Assembly: GCA_002812745.2 (NCBI GenBank)
Contig: NCSJ02000455.1
Coordinates: 1-29,296, forward strand
Direction: 5' to 3'
DNA from: Scytalidium lignicola
Lineage: Eukaryota; Ascomycota; Leotiomycetes
DNA: 29,296 nucleotides
Shown: in pieces, positions 20,672 through 29,296 of the stretch
How positions within the stretch are numbered: position 1 is the first letter of the stretch
Layout of the letters: every line of letters begins with the position of its first letter
Position numbers and translations under genes: made by a program
Notes under the pieces: model-generated
What the model saw: the letters and a program-made list of their open reading frames with translations, nothing else
Databases searched by the model: none
Told to the model about the DNA's origin: nothing

Positions 20672-22992
20672 CGGACGTGATGTAATAATAGAAAAACCCA
20701 ACCTAGCTTGTACAGTTAAGGCTACCGAACAATTGATGACCCCAAAGGACCTCAACAAGCTAGACAAAATGCCAATGAACTGGCCATGCAGAACCAGCTG
20801 AAGTGAGCTCTGGCTGATCCATTTGAGCCATGAGAATATTGACGCATGGTGGTCGGCGGCATGAAGTCTGGAGAGAAGATGTCGTTGCCGACAGCTCTGT
20901 TCTGGGACTTCCACGCGGGTTGCATGACGTCGACACCGAAGCCACCGAGCTATTGCCGACTTTATTCAGAGGGAATTAACCAAACGAACCAACCCATTTT
21001 GGTGAGGTTGGATCGCCAAGAGCATCGAGGCATCGAAGACAGCTTGATAGGCACGATAGGGTGGATGTTGGAGGTTGGCGTGAGGAGAAGGAACGAAGCG
21101 AGACACGATGGAACCATGTAAAAGCCCCACCTGGAGAAGGATGGCAAAGAGAGAGTTCTGGTAGAGTTACGGTCTAGGGTAAAAATATCACAGTAACCCC
21201 AATATTGGCGATGTTTATTGCCGCACTGATTGGCTATTTTACTAGGTAATTTCATGATATTCACGGTATTGCGCCCTCTTTTGCCCAGATTATTGTTTTT
21301 AATTGAGAACGAGAATGATACAGTTCACCCCGAAGCTATACCCAAAGTGGTATCAGTATATCTAAAAGGGGGTATATAATTAAGCTACTAAAGGAGGGTT
21401 ACTGAAAACGGTTACATTCGGCTTTTCTAACACCGAGAATACACAAGTAATAATGATACTTTCTCGCAAGTCCGAATTGCCAAAACGGGCATTATCAAGT
21501 ACAGAACACGTGGAGCAAGCCCAGCAAGTCCAGCGTTGATCCGCATGATCCGATGCCCTACTAAACATTACAGTAAACATGCCTGGGCGTGATGCTCTCC
21601 CGTGGGGACGTGTGTGGGGTCTGCACAGCAGAAAAGTCTACGAAAGGCACAAGCACACAAGCAGCAAAGAGGCACGGCACCTTGTTAGGGGGCAGCTCGT
21701 ACGGTTGGAAAGGGAGGGCTGGAAATGAAAGAAGGAGGAGGAGGATGGATCGGATTCCAGGCTCTTTTGACTTCGCTGAGTACGGCACTGACGGGTGTCT
21801 ACAGCCCCCGTCCCGGGCCTATATTTCTCACATCTTACTGTACGCGTCTGGTTCCGGTGTAGCCCCAGCTCTAGAATCAAATCCAGCGAAAGGACCCATG
21901 GGATCTGTAGAGCACTGCAAAGAATAATCCGACTTGTTTATTTCAGAAATTTTGTTTTAGAAAGGCCAAAAGATTGCCCAGAACCAGGCAGCTGGCAGCT
22001 GGCAGCTAGTACCTGGTTCAGATTGATTGATTGTCTTAGTTGCCCTGCGGAAGAACGGATGTGGTGTTTTTTCGTGGACGCAGGGGGGAAGCCGATCTGG
22101 GGTAAGTTGCTATTCCCGATCCTCTTCCCCATGGGAATAAGGAGATTAGCTATCTTTTTGCTTTTGAGGGGCAAATGGCGGAGAAGGAGTGGACTAAAGA
22201 GTGAATAGTCAGCGTCGCTACCATTTACAGCACTATTTACTACTGCAACTTTACCTACAGATAGACGTAGCCACCGCCACTCTTCCCCCATTTAGCACAT
22301 CACGATCGCTCGGATTGCCTCCCCTAGACTGCCTCTATGGCGTATGCATCAGCCTCACGGCTGCCTGTAATGACTTCCTTTCCACGGTTGCATCGGCTCA
22401 GTTTTGCCTGCGCGAGATATGGTGATTGGTTGCTGGCAGGCAGAGAGTATCATGGTTGCACGCGGTCGATTGATTAACGTCTGAAGCAGTGAGCTACCAC
22501 TCTAACCAAACTACAAACGTGTACGAGTGTCCCGTGGTTCTCTCGGTCGGACCACTGCGCATCTCGATTCAAACCTACTAGAGGGTTGTGGAGTGGAGCT
22601 CTCCTTGAAGCTCTTGCGGGGGAAGCTCCGCAAACCCAAGCTGCTGTTCCACAGACCTGCAGCTGCTATTCCTCCAAGCTCCTCTCCCGCTTGCCAATCG
22701 AGCAGTATCACGAGATATTTCAAAATGTGGAGACGATCGATCTTAGGAGGTATATCGATTGATTACACCTATATCAAGGCTTGGGAGGTCATCTTTTGAC
22801 GATCCCTAACAAAAGAAGAGAGATAGACACCAGCAACTCAAACCCTACAACTCAAGCTTGCCAGAAAACTCTTCATGGCTTCAAGTTTAGCAAGTCGTTA
22901 ATTATTCAGTCCTTAACTATTTGGTCAGACAGACTCGTATATCACGATGTCCATGCATGCATAGCTACCAAGAAATCCTAGAATCGGGATAG

Positions 22993-23035
22993 CCCCCTCT
23001 CCTTTTTGCCTCGCCCTTCCCCCTTCCCCCCCTTT
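22993..23035 (+). promoter_or_regulatory. C/T-rich tract
   Basis: This is a pyrimidine-rich stretch on the plus strand with runs of C up to seven. Such tracts often precede transcription starts in filamentous fungi, but no gene is recognised for about 1.4 kb downstream, so the role is unclear. Confidence 0.2.
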
Positions 23036-24449
23036 GGCCTTACACTTGCATCAACACCACCCTCCATAATATTGTACGCAATTATCTCGGAAAATCCGGA
23101 CAATACACGGTATTTTCTTCATCTGAATCCTTTTTGAAGCCCGAAGTTGTGGGATGCGCGGATAGTAAGTTGGCATCTCTCCACAATCCTGATGGAAGGG
23201 AGGAACGGGTCGATATCAGCCTTCAGAAACGAGCTCAAACACACGGCTCGGGATGACTAGGCAATCTGTCATATCCTGTTTTTTCTTCAAATTAGTAAAT
23301 CAAATTGGCATAGATAGAGATGCAGTAGTGAATATGGGCAATGTTTTTTGGTACGTATATTTCCAGTCCGGTCTATATAAGCCATAAGAAGGCCGATAAA
23401 ATATCCCGAAAAAAAAAGGGAAGAAAAATTAAAAAANGTTGAAAGGTAACCAGAACCGTAACAATACACAATATGAACTCTCAACAGAATACCTTTCCTT
23501 TTTTTTTTTGTCTTCTTTCCCTTATAATTGGCCATTTCGGATAATTATTTTCAATATTAATATTTGACACAAATACCGAGTGAGGATTTTCTCTCTACAC
23601 CGCTGCTACAGCAGATAAGATGCATGCGCTGCAGGTCTCTCAATTTGCGGTTCCGCACCAAAACACTACGGTATTTTACCCGTCACCCGTACCGTTCTGG
23701 CTTGCCAAGACTCGACAAGGGGAGGCGCAGCTTAGAACACGGTCTAGATAGCTCCGTATTTATTGAGCGGGGAAAATAAAAAGCTTCTCGTACTTCGAGG
23801 TGAGGAGGAGCTGCAAATAATTAGATAAGCATGGAGGGAGTCTCTGGAGCAAGTTTGAGAGGAGAAGGAGAGAGAGCTTTGCCCATGTGGGGAGGAAAAA
23901 CGACTCGTGGGAGCCGGTGCGGAGATGCTGCTTTGCTAAAGGTCAGTTTCTTGGATGCTTGGTTTTGCTGGTTCCACTGTCTTTTTTGTACAATTTGAGT
24001 TTGAGCTACCACACCATCCTTTTGGAGCAATAGAACAGCTACTGTATGCTATCAATCTGACCACTTGATATGAGAGCTTAGACGTGGTATGGATGCATAC
24101 AACTTTTCCATGAACAATAGACGTCAATATATCCATTCACGAGTTTCCTGTACCTACCTTCATCCAATGTTAGTTGCCATCAATCCTCCCTTGTTTATAC
24201 TCTCTATGCTAATGTAAGGTGGACTGGAATTTTGCCTTGCATTGCATTTCTGATCGAGCTCTGCATTACATCCTTCTATTTCTTAAACTCTTCTTACTTG
24301 CTTTTCATACTTTGTTTTTCATTGTGGAAATTCTAATCTATCAACTTATCAATATACAGTATTATTTGCATTCGTTTTACAGGAAATCTTCTCTTATATC
24401 TTGAAGACCTACTATCATTCACTCGTAACTACCAGAACTACGTCATAAG

Positions 24450-24714
24450 ATGGGCAAGAAGAGCTTACCAGAGGAGAGGATGGAACCGGCCCGAAAGAAT
24501 GGGTTTAACGATGACCCGACCGGTATCGACGATCGCGTTGTCTTAAGGCCTATCTTGGAGTATATGGACGGGGAGTATGAGAAGTGGATGGAGATATGGC
24601 GAGTGTAAGATCTGCCTGATTGGAATATTTCTAATTTAATACAACACCATTCTTAGACCACCGTCTTGTGCGACGTGCAACAAAACTTGTGACAAGCACC
24701 TGATCATGACGTAA
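24450..24714 (+). CDS. Small unrecognised protein with Cys-rich tail (2 exons, 70 aa)
   Basis: I do not recognise this protein. Exon 1 is 24450-24604, exon 2 is 24657-24714, joined over a 52-nt GT-AG intron (gtaaga...ttcttag with a CTAAT branch-like site). The sum is 213 nt, exactly 71 codons. Without splicing, a stop follows one codon into the intron. The protein is charged and starts MGKKSLPEERMEPARKNGF. Its middle has acidic and aromatic residues (EYMDGEYEKWMEIW). The second exon supplies CATCNKTCDKH, a C-x2-C-x3-C-x3-H pattern that could bind a metal. The Cys motif appearing exactly after a good intron supports a real gene. There is no signal peptide or membrane segment. It lies 96 bases before another small plus-strand gene. 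Function is unknown. Confidence 0.5.
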
Positions 24715-24810
24715 AGGACTAGTTGAGAAATCGATAGGCCTCTATTTATCCATCTCCTATATGCCTTCTTTTCTCTCTTCAATATCCAAATACTAAGCAA
24801 AATCAGCGAA

Positions 24811-25130
24811 AATGGGACAAAATCTCTCTACCGCAGAAGAAGTCGACACCTTTCTTGACACAGTATCCCCTTATCGCCGCCAAGAAAAAAATACTCTTGA
24901 TTCTTTGGCTTATCTCCGCATACGCAATAGCGATGATATGGTTCATAGTCTTGCTTTGTGACAGATGGGAAGGGTATAGGAGAAGATTCGGACCTGTGCT
25001 AGAAGTTATCGTTCTAACTACTATGTGGCCATTGGTGTTTTTGTATTTGATGATAAGTGATGATTGGAATTTATGGCATATTGGACAGCATGTCGGTGAT
25101 GTCGGAGGAGGAGCTTCTAGGGACACCTAA
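24811..25130 (+). CDS. Small two-helix membrane protein, frameshifted (about 106 aa)
   Basis: I do not recognise this family. The reading from ATG at 24811 (MGQNLSTAEEVDTFL...) stays open for about 26 residues to a run of seven A (24885-24891). There the frame one base over continues as a hydrophobic protein to the stop at 25128-25130. Dropping one A joins the two into about 106 aa. The N-terminus MGQNLS fits the N-myristoylation pattern (Gly2, Ser6). Two hydrophobic segments follow: ILLILWLISAYAIAMIWFIV, and VLEVIVLTTMWPLVFLYLMI after a basic loop. The downstream frame has no ATG of its own before the first helix. Since the assembly shows other homopolymer problems, the break is probably a base-call error, but a real mutation is possible. 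Confidence 0.45.
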
Positions 25131-25307
25131 TGCGGATGATCTTGTAATATACAGTGGCTTGTACGCTCACTATGATCATGTGATGTCTCCGTAAAGTTTT
25201 ATGTCTTAATCTTTTTCTTCCTAAGCTTAGCAAAGACTACTTTTGCTTTTCGCCTCGTTCTCTACGATCTACTTGCTGTAGAGTAGCCGTTTTTAGAGTC
25301 GGATCGA

Positions 25308-25620
25308 CTATTGCTGTTGACCTGTTTTATAATTTGGACCTAGGACAGGTCGAAGGGCTTCTGGAGGTGCATCATGAAGATACTTTGCTTTCTTCCCGAT
25401 GCCATCGCGGCAAGCATCGGCAAGACCGCGCTTGATACAGTGTTGGCAAGGACGTTCATCGCCTAAAAGTCCGTCATCAGTTATATCTCTTAGGAAGAAG
25501 CGGTGGGGTGATGGCTAAACTAAATAAATAATTGGAGATGAGCCATCATTTATATAAAAGCAAACATACCGAAAGTGAGCTCTTTGACAAGCAAAACAGC
25601 TCCTCCTTGTTGACTTTGCA
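25308..25620 (-). pseudogene. AcuK/Ert1-type Zn2Cys6 zinc-cluster remnant
   Basis: The end of the minus-strand gene carries RRSCFACQRAHF, then a 107-nt intron-like gap (25463-25569, gt...ttttag), then [20 protein letters not shown] and [19 protein letters not shown], with a stop at 25308-25310. From memory this is the zinc cluster and following basic segment of gluconeogenesis activators of the AcuK/Ert1 type, which read CQRAHLTCGDERPCQRC at this point. Here the residues between AHF and GDE, including the third zinc-binding Cys, are missing. The exon phases do not match: splicing with the obvious donor gives an immediate TGA. The rest of that protein is absent. It is thus a truncated fragment attached to a different zinc-cluster gene, not a working second DNA-binding domain. 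Confidence 0.7.
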
Positions 25621-28600
25621 TCTGTGATGGGAGCATTGCTACGAGCAGTGAAATCTGGAATGACGTAAGTTGAATCAGATGACACATGTCCTAGCTTTCC
25701 AAATTCCAAAGCCTCAAAATGGTTTTCAAAATTCAGATCATCAAGATTGAAGTTGAATAGCGCTGGATTGCTCGGATCGAAAACTGAGTCGTCAGAAGTT
25801 GAGAGATCAATGTGGGTGGGGAACTGTGGTATTGAATGGCTTTGTTTTGAGGTGGATTCATCATTTTTGTTGGATGGATGAGAGGTCATATCGTCGTCTG
25901 CAAGCAAAACGCCATCGTCAAGAAGAGAGCTGTTTAAGAAGTCGTTGAGCAAGTTGTAATCGTTTGTAACTTCGGCCGCGTTGAGCATGTAAGATGGATG
26001 ATAGTTACCCATATCTTGATGTGGGGGTTGGAACTCGAGACGGCTGGAGGTTACCTACATGCTCTCGATCTTGCGGGAGTGCTTCCAGGGCCGGATCAAT
26101 GACAGTCTTGATGGGGTGCCAAGGACCATCCTTGTCAGCATACCATTGCTGGATGGGATTCTGATATAGACCTCGGACTTGATGGTCCATAGACACCTGG
26201 GACATCTGAGACATCTGGGACATCCGGGACATCATGCCTGGTGGTGCCTCGAAGGGCGAAGAAGGTATCTCTCGTCCAAAGGCATTGGAATAGAGTGACG
26301 AATCCCATGCACTCGATGAGGTGGCCGAAGGAGGAGAAGGAGGAGGAGGAAGGGTCCTGGGGCTGCTCAGGCTGATTTTCATGTGCCGCGGTACATAATC
26401 CAGCTGCGGCGGGCCCATCTCTCTGGGACCGTATTGCTGCCTGGGATTGCCGGCGCAGGCGAGAGCCGCTTGGGCTATAAATCCATCAACAAGTGATCAA
26501 TATGTCATACATAACCAGAGTCCTTACATTGATCGGTCTCAGCTGTCATTTGGGGTTCGTCACGGCAGATATGACCGATATTCCGCTTTATACATCGGGT
26601 GCAGGGTCTTTCCTGTTGCAGGGAAAATTGGATTAGATCGATTACAACGATATTCATAAAGGTGGAAAAACGTACTGCATCACAAGTCATATGCTGGAGC
26701 AGGGAGTTTCAGAGGTTAGTCTATGTTTTTCGCGCAAAAGTATGACGAGGAAGCAATATCAGCGTATTGTAACATCGTAAAACTCACAGATCTTCGACAA
26801 TATACACAAGCTAGATCAATGACGAAATTAGTACTTATGCATATATTTCGAACAGAAGATACTACATACCCTTCTTGACTTTCTGCCTTTCGATGCCTTT
26901 TCGGCTCTTTGCTAAGACCTCATGAGATGTACCGCCCACGGTCGTGCTCATATTTCCGTTGTCCTGCTTTCCGTTCGTATCTAGGTGCCCAATCTGCGGA
27001 TGAGCCATGTCTTCCACCTTGCTAGGGGTTCTATCATCCGATGGCTCCGGAACTCGAACATTTTTGATTGCTGCTAGCTCTAATATCTCTTTATCTTCTT
27101 TCATATGGGAGTTGGAAGAGACCGAAGAGTAGGTCGAGCTTCTGGCCCGTTTTGTAGGTCGCTCATCATCACTGGAGTCTGCAATTTCTTGGACTTGCGG
27201 CGTCTCTTTAACTCTACAAGCTCCAGCGAACCATACTCCGCAATCAGAACTGTAATAGCGTCAGTGAGCGTCAGATGTTGGTTAAAGTTTGGAGTTTCAG
27301 ACCAAACATGACCACCCCCGGGTGCATCGTTAAAAGAAGCAGAGCCACAATGCGGCATTGGACAAACTTTGCTACCATCATTGCGCAACGTCTTCATCAC
27401 AATAGCCATTCTGAAGCTCATGCCTGGAATTAGGCTGCTTTCCTCCGAGCCTAAGATAAGGTGGTTACTATTCTTAATATTGGAGAGTTGATAATCCCCA
27501 GCAAGCACAAAGTGTCGTCCAGGCCCAGTCCGAAACAGCTCTTTAATGACTGCCTGGACAAGCTATTGGTAAATGGTTGTTAGCAAGCTCTAGCAGGAAC
27601 AAGTCTTTGATGGACAATGAGAAAAGGAGACTTGCCCCAAAGTTGAATTCAGAAGGAATTGGCATTCGATGGCCACGAGCGTCTTCAAAGCGACACGGTT
27701 CTTGGAACCAAGTAAATCGAATATCCGGATCGGGTATCTTGGTCTGCAGGTTCTTGACAATCTCGAGGACCTTGGTGTTAGAATTTCTGAAAATGGTGAG
27801 TGGGACTTAGAGAAGGCAAAAGAGTCCACATACCCATGTTCCTTGAGCTGAGGAGCTATTTCACTATCGGTATTTAGTACATTCTATTTCAGAGAAGTCA
27901 AAAAGTACCTACTCATGAACGAGATCAATCATCTTATCCAGTAGTGTGTTGGTCGTCTTGAGGATGAGCTCTTGTGCTTTGAACTCGGTCCTGATACCTT
28001 CACACAATTCCTGAAGTCTGAGTTCGAGCATTGTATGATTGGTATCTGCCTGCTTCGCAGCGATTGAGGCTGTGGACCTGGAATGAAGGTTAATTAGTCT
28101 GAACCTTAAAGTGTCAGCTTAAGAAGACGTACAGTCCCTGTGTTATCATTCTCATGTTCAAGCTTCCAACGTGGCTTGTGAGATATGCCCTGAGGTCTCG
28201 CACTGGTCCCTTCATGAATAACTCCCATTCCACTTTTTTTAAGCTGTCGTTCACTTGTTTTCCGACCTTGACCAACGATGAAGTCCCTTTGGAGCCTGTA
28301 AGTGTGGCAGATCTACATAGCTTCCTTTTCTTCCCTGGCTCTGAGTGAGTGAACTTGCTTGTTGAGCATTCTCTTCTCCCCAAGTCCACTGTACGACTGT
28401 CGAGATTCTTCTCGTAACATTTCAACTTCTCTGGAAACTCATCAAGAACATATTGACAGTTTAATGCCGAGCATTTGATTGCATTTATGCTGGGCAGCTG
28501 CCGGTAAGGTGCTCAATATCTGTCAAGGCGCGTTGCAGCAGGTCTAATTCCCGGATAAGCTCTTGATATTCAGAAGCAGAGCCTCCTGAGGCCTTCAGGG

Positions 28601-28667
28601 AGCCAACGATGCTGGAGATAAGGTTTGCAGTAGTGAGGAAATCCCCAACTGAGAATCCGAACGACAT
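25515..28667 (-). CDS. Ubiquitin-like-domain protein fused in frame to AcuM/Rds2-type zinc-cluster regulator (855 aa, one frameshift)
   Basis: Minus-strand exons are 28133-28667, 27913-28077, 27834-27863, 27636-27786, 27303-27562, 26870-27249, 26788-26810, 26676-26693, 26528-26612, 26055-26474, and 25515-26014 (last, unspliced). Every phase matches if one base is restored at the G run 28492-28494. Part 1: MSFGFSVGDF starts a fungal N-terminal helical domain. WFQEPCRFEDARGHRMPIPS (about residues 270-290) to LIPGMSFRMAIVM is a ubiquitin-like domain. CPMPHC...CSDCGVWF (Cys361, 366, 381, 384) is a probable zinc site. Linker: 120 polar residues with PTKRAR, a possible nuclear signal. Part 2: ACVYCRRSHMTCDAERPCTR (from A508) starts a full Zn2Cys6 cluster, Cys509-537. 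Then come Pro/Ser-rich sequence, a MSQ repeat, LLNDFLNSSLLDDG, and FDPSNPALFNFNLDDLNF as in AcuM/AcuK relatives. The C-terminal PAS-like domain of that family is missing. One intron is GC-AG (27563-27635) and one is only 40 nt. Likely a nuclear regulator; a degenerated chimera is the alternative. Confidence 0.7.
26190..26235. repeat. 9-bp tandem repeat inside the zinc-cluster gene
   Basis: About four to five imperfect copies of a gggacatct-like unit occur here. On the minus strand they encode the MSRMSQMSQMSQVSM run of the transcription-factor half. The unit length keeps the frame, so copy-number changes would alter only the length of a flexible Met/Ser/Gln segment. Confidence 0.7.
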
Positions 28668-29090
28668 GACGATAAGAGTCGCTGCTGATGTCTTTAAGAT
28701 ATGTTTAAGAGTAGACTGTAAGGTGAGTTGCCTTGTGGGAGTGATGCTCGGCAAGCTACGAGGCAGGCTTGTTTACGCCGTATATTGGCGGTCACGTGAA
28801 TCTGAGACTGATTGTGGGGCTTTTCCAAGGCGTAGCCGGACCCTCCTCCACTACAGCACCACCATCGAGCTCTTTTCATCTTTCAAACTCATAGAACAGC
28901 TTGACCTGGGTTTCCGAATCTCGCCCTGATGCTAACAGTTATTGTCAGCCCTATGACGGCCGTGGCGGGCTGTCTCATGCGGCGTCGCCACATCGGTTAG
29001 TACCGTACCTTTAATCCCTGGTCAGGGTTAAGACAACTAAGCACATCCCGTATACAACATAATCTTGTTTAATTGATAATCCTTGTTGAT
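28668..29090. other. Upstream region of the fusion gene
   Basis: This holds the presumed promoter and 5' leader of the minus-strand gene starting at 28667, and ends at the transposon boundary near 29091. An in-frame upstream ATG at 28754 would add 29 residues to that protein, but MSFGFSVGDF at 28667 is the start typical of the family. Plus-strand open stretches here are antisense and have no recognisable motif. Confidence 0.5.
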
Positions 29091-29296
29091 GTAACGTAAA
29101 TCCCCATCCAACCGAACACCCCATCCAACCGAACACTCCCCCTCAAATTATTGAATTTATCAACATCTACAATTCAAATCAATTATTTTTTACCAAAACA
29201 CGTCACAATGCCAAAAAAGCCACATGCCCAACAAGAAGGAAGAATCATTCTTGCTATAAACGCGCTCAAAAACAAACAAATCAAGTCAATTCAAGC
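29091..29296 (+). mobile_element. Pogo/Fot-type DNA transposon, 5' end (runs off the window)
   Basis: The element seems to begin at a TA near 29091 with acgtaaatcccc, followed by two perfect tandem copies of ccccatccaaccgaaca (29102-29118 and 29119-29135) and an AT-rich leader. A transposase reading frame then starts at 29208. TA target sites and subterminal repeats bound by the transposase are usual for this superfamily. The other end is outside the window, so the boundary is inferred from only one side. Confidence 0.6.
29208..29296 (+). CDS. Pogo/Fot-type transposase, N-terminus (partial at window edge)
   Basis: ATG at 29208 opens MPKKPHAQQEGRIILAINAL, then KNKQIKSIQ, and the frame is still open at the last base. 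The pattern 'E-x-R-I-x-x-A-I-x-A-L-x-x-x-x-x-x-S-I' is the start of the helix-turn-helix (Psq-type) DNA-binding domain of Fot1/pogo transposases. These cut and paste DNA at TA sites with a DDE catalytic domain, which would lie beyond the window. Nothing in the visible part is broken, and the composition is normal, so this copy may be younger than the elements on the left side. Confidence 0.7.
   Translation, partial: MPKKPHAQQEGRIILAINALKNKQIKSIQ

Larger units (their letters stand above)
20063..24449. other. 4.4-kb region without a recognisable gene
   Basis: Composition is ordinary, unlike the left repeat block. Several open stretches of 60-137 codons occur on both strands (for example 21589-21927, 21795-22208 and 20582-20914), but they overlap each other and show no conserved motif or plausible splice partners. 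Visible elements are an inverted repeat at 20645-20671, three tandem ggcagct units near 21985-22007, another inverted repeat tattccc/gggaata (22111-22139), and a C/T-rich tract at 22993-23035. The first kilobase is presumably the alcohol oxidase promoter. The last few hundred bases, pyrimidine-rich, suit a leader of the small gene at 24450. A long non-coding RNA or a fast-evolving gene cannot be excluded. Confidence 0.5.

Noticed and set aside
21589..22208. Overlapping plus-strand open stretches of 112 and 137 codons
   Set aside because: They overlap each other and minus-strand frames, show no domain or sensible composition, and lack intron signals that would extend them.
22545..22600. T-loop-like sequence (gattcaaacc on plus, complement on minus) considered as a tRNA
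   Set aside because: No acceptor stem, D arm or anticodon arm could be paired around it.
24803..25126. 107-codon minus-strand open stretch with a CPICHK motif
   Set aside because: It lies antisense to the membrane-protein reading, has no start context, splice partners or further zinc residues, and is probably the shadow of the plus-strand gene.
1..29296. CRISPR arrays, prokaryotic operons, ribosome binding sites
   Set aside because: The DNA is fungal nuclear sequence with spliceosomal introns; no regularly spaced repeats were seen.

Overview
The window looks like a stretch of nuclear genome from a filamentous ascomycete, probably a leotiomycete of the Sclerotinia/Botrytis kind. The reasons are short (40-110 nt) spliceosomal introns with GTAAGT-type donors and CTAAC-like branch points, protein families that are fungal throughout, and AT-rich repeat DNA whose decay looks like repeat-induced point mutation (RIP). 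Single N bases beside homopolymers suggest flow-based sequencing, so isolated one-base frameshifts should first be suspected as base-call errors. All family assignments are by eye from translated motifs; no search was run.

Layout. (1) 1 to about 11.7 kb is an AT-rich graveyard of transposons. It holds an unclassified decayed stretch (1-2160), a GC-richer island (2160-2395), the integrase and chromodomain end of a minus-strand Gypsy chromovirus (about 3640-4702), and a minus-strand hAT element (from 4703). The hAT transposase is split by a full-length minus-strand Copia element with 259-bp LTRs (6429-11480). (2) 11.7-20.1 kb is gene-bearing DNA of normal composition with three cleanly modelled genes: an S28 serine peptidase (plus, 9 exons, 529 aa), a monoacylglycerol-lipase-like hydrolase (minus, 5 exons, 292 aa) and a peroxisomal alcohol oxidase (minus, 10 exons, 667 aa, ending in A-R-L). 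(3) 20.1-24.4 kb has no gene I can recognise. (4) 24.45-25.13 kb carries two small unrecognised genes. (5) 25.3-28.7 kb is a long minus-strand gene. (6) The right edge enters a pogo/Fot-type DNA transposon at about 29.09 kb.

The most unusual object is the minus-strand gene at 25.3-28.7 kb. Its first half is a fungal protein with an N-terminal helical domain, a ubiquitin-like domain and a Cys-pair zinc motif. Splicing a 53-nt intron at 27250-27302 rebuilds the zinc motif and puts the reading frame directly into an AcuM/Rds2-type Zn2Cys6 transcription factor, with no stop and no intergenic space. If that intron is retained, the first half ends at a TGA overlapping the in-frame ATG of the transcription-factor half. 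The gene then runs into a second, AcuK/Ert1-type zinc cluster that has lost a cysteine and its frame. So it is a three-part chimera: possibly a new ubiquitin-like/zinc-cluster fusion regulator, possibly a decaying one.

How the genes may relate: alcohol oxidase (peroxisomal C1/alcohol oxidation), a lipase, a secreted peptidase and a gluconeogenesis-type regulator would all fit growth on non-sugar carbon. That is inference from proximity only.
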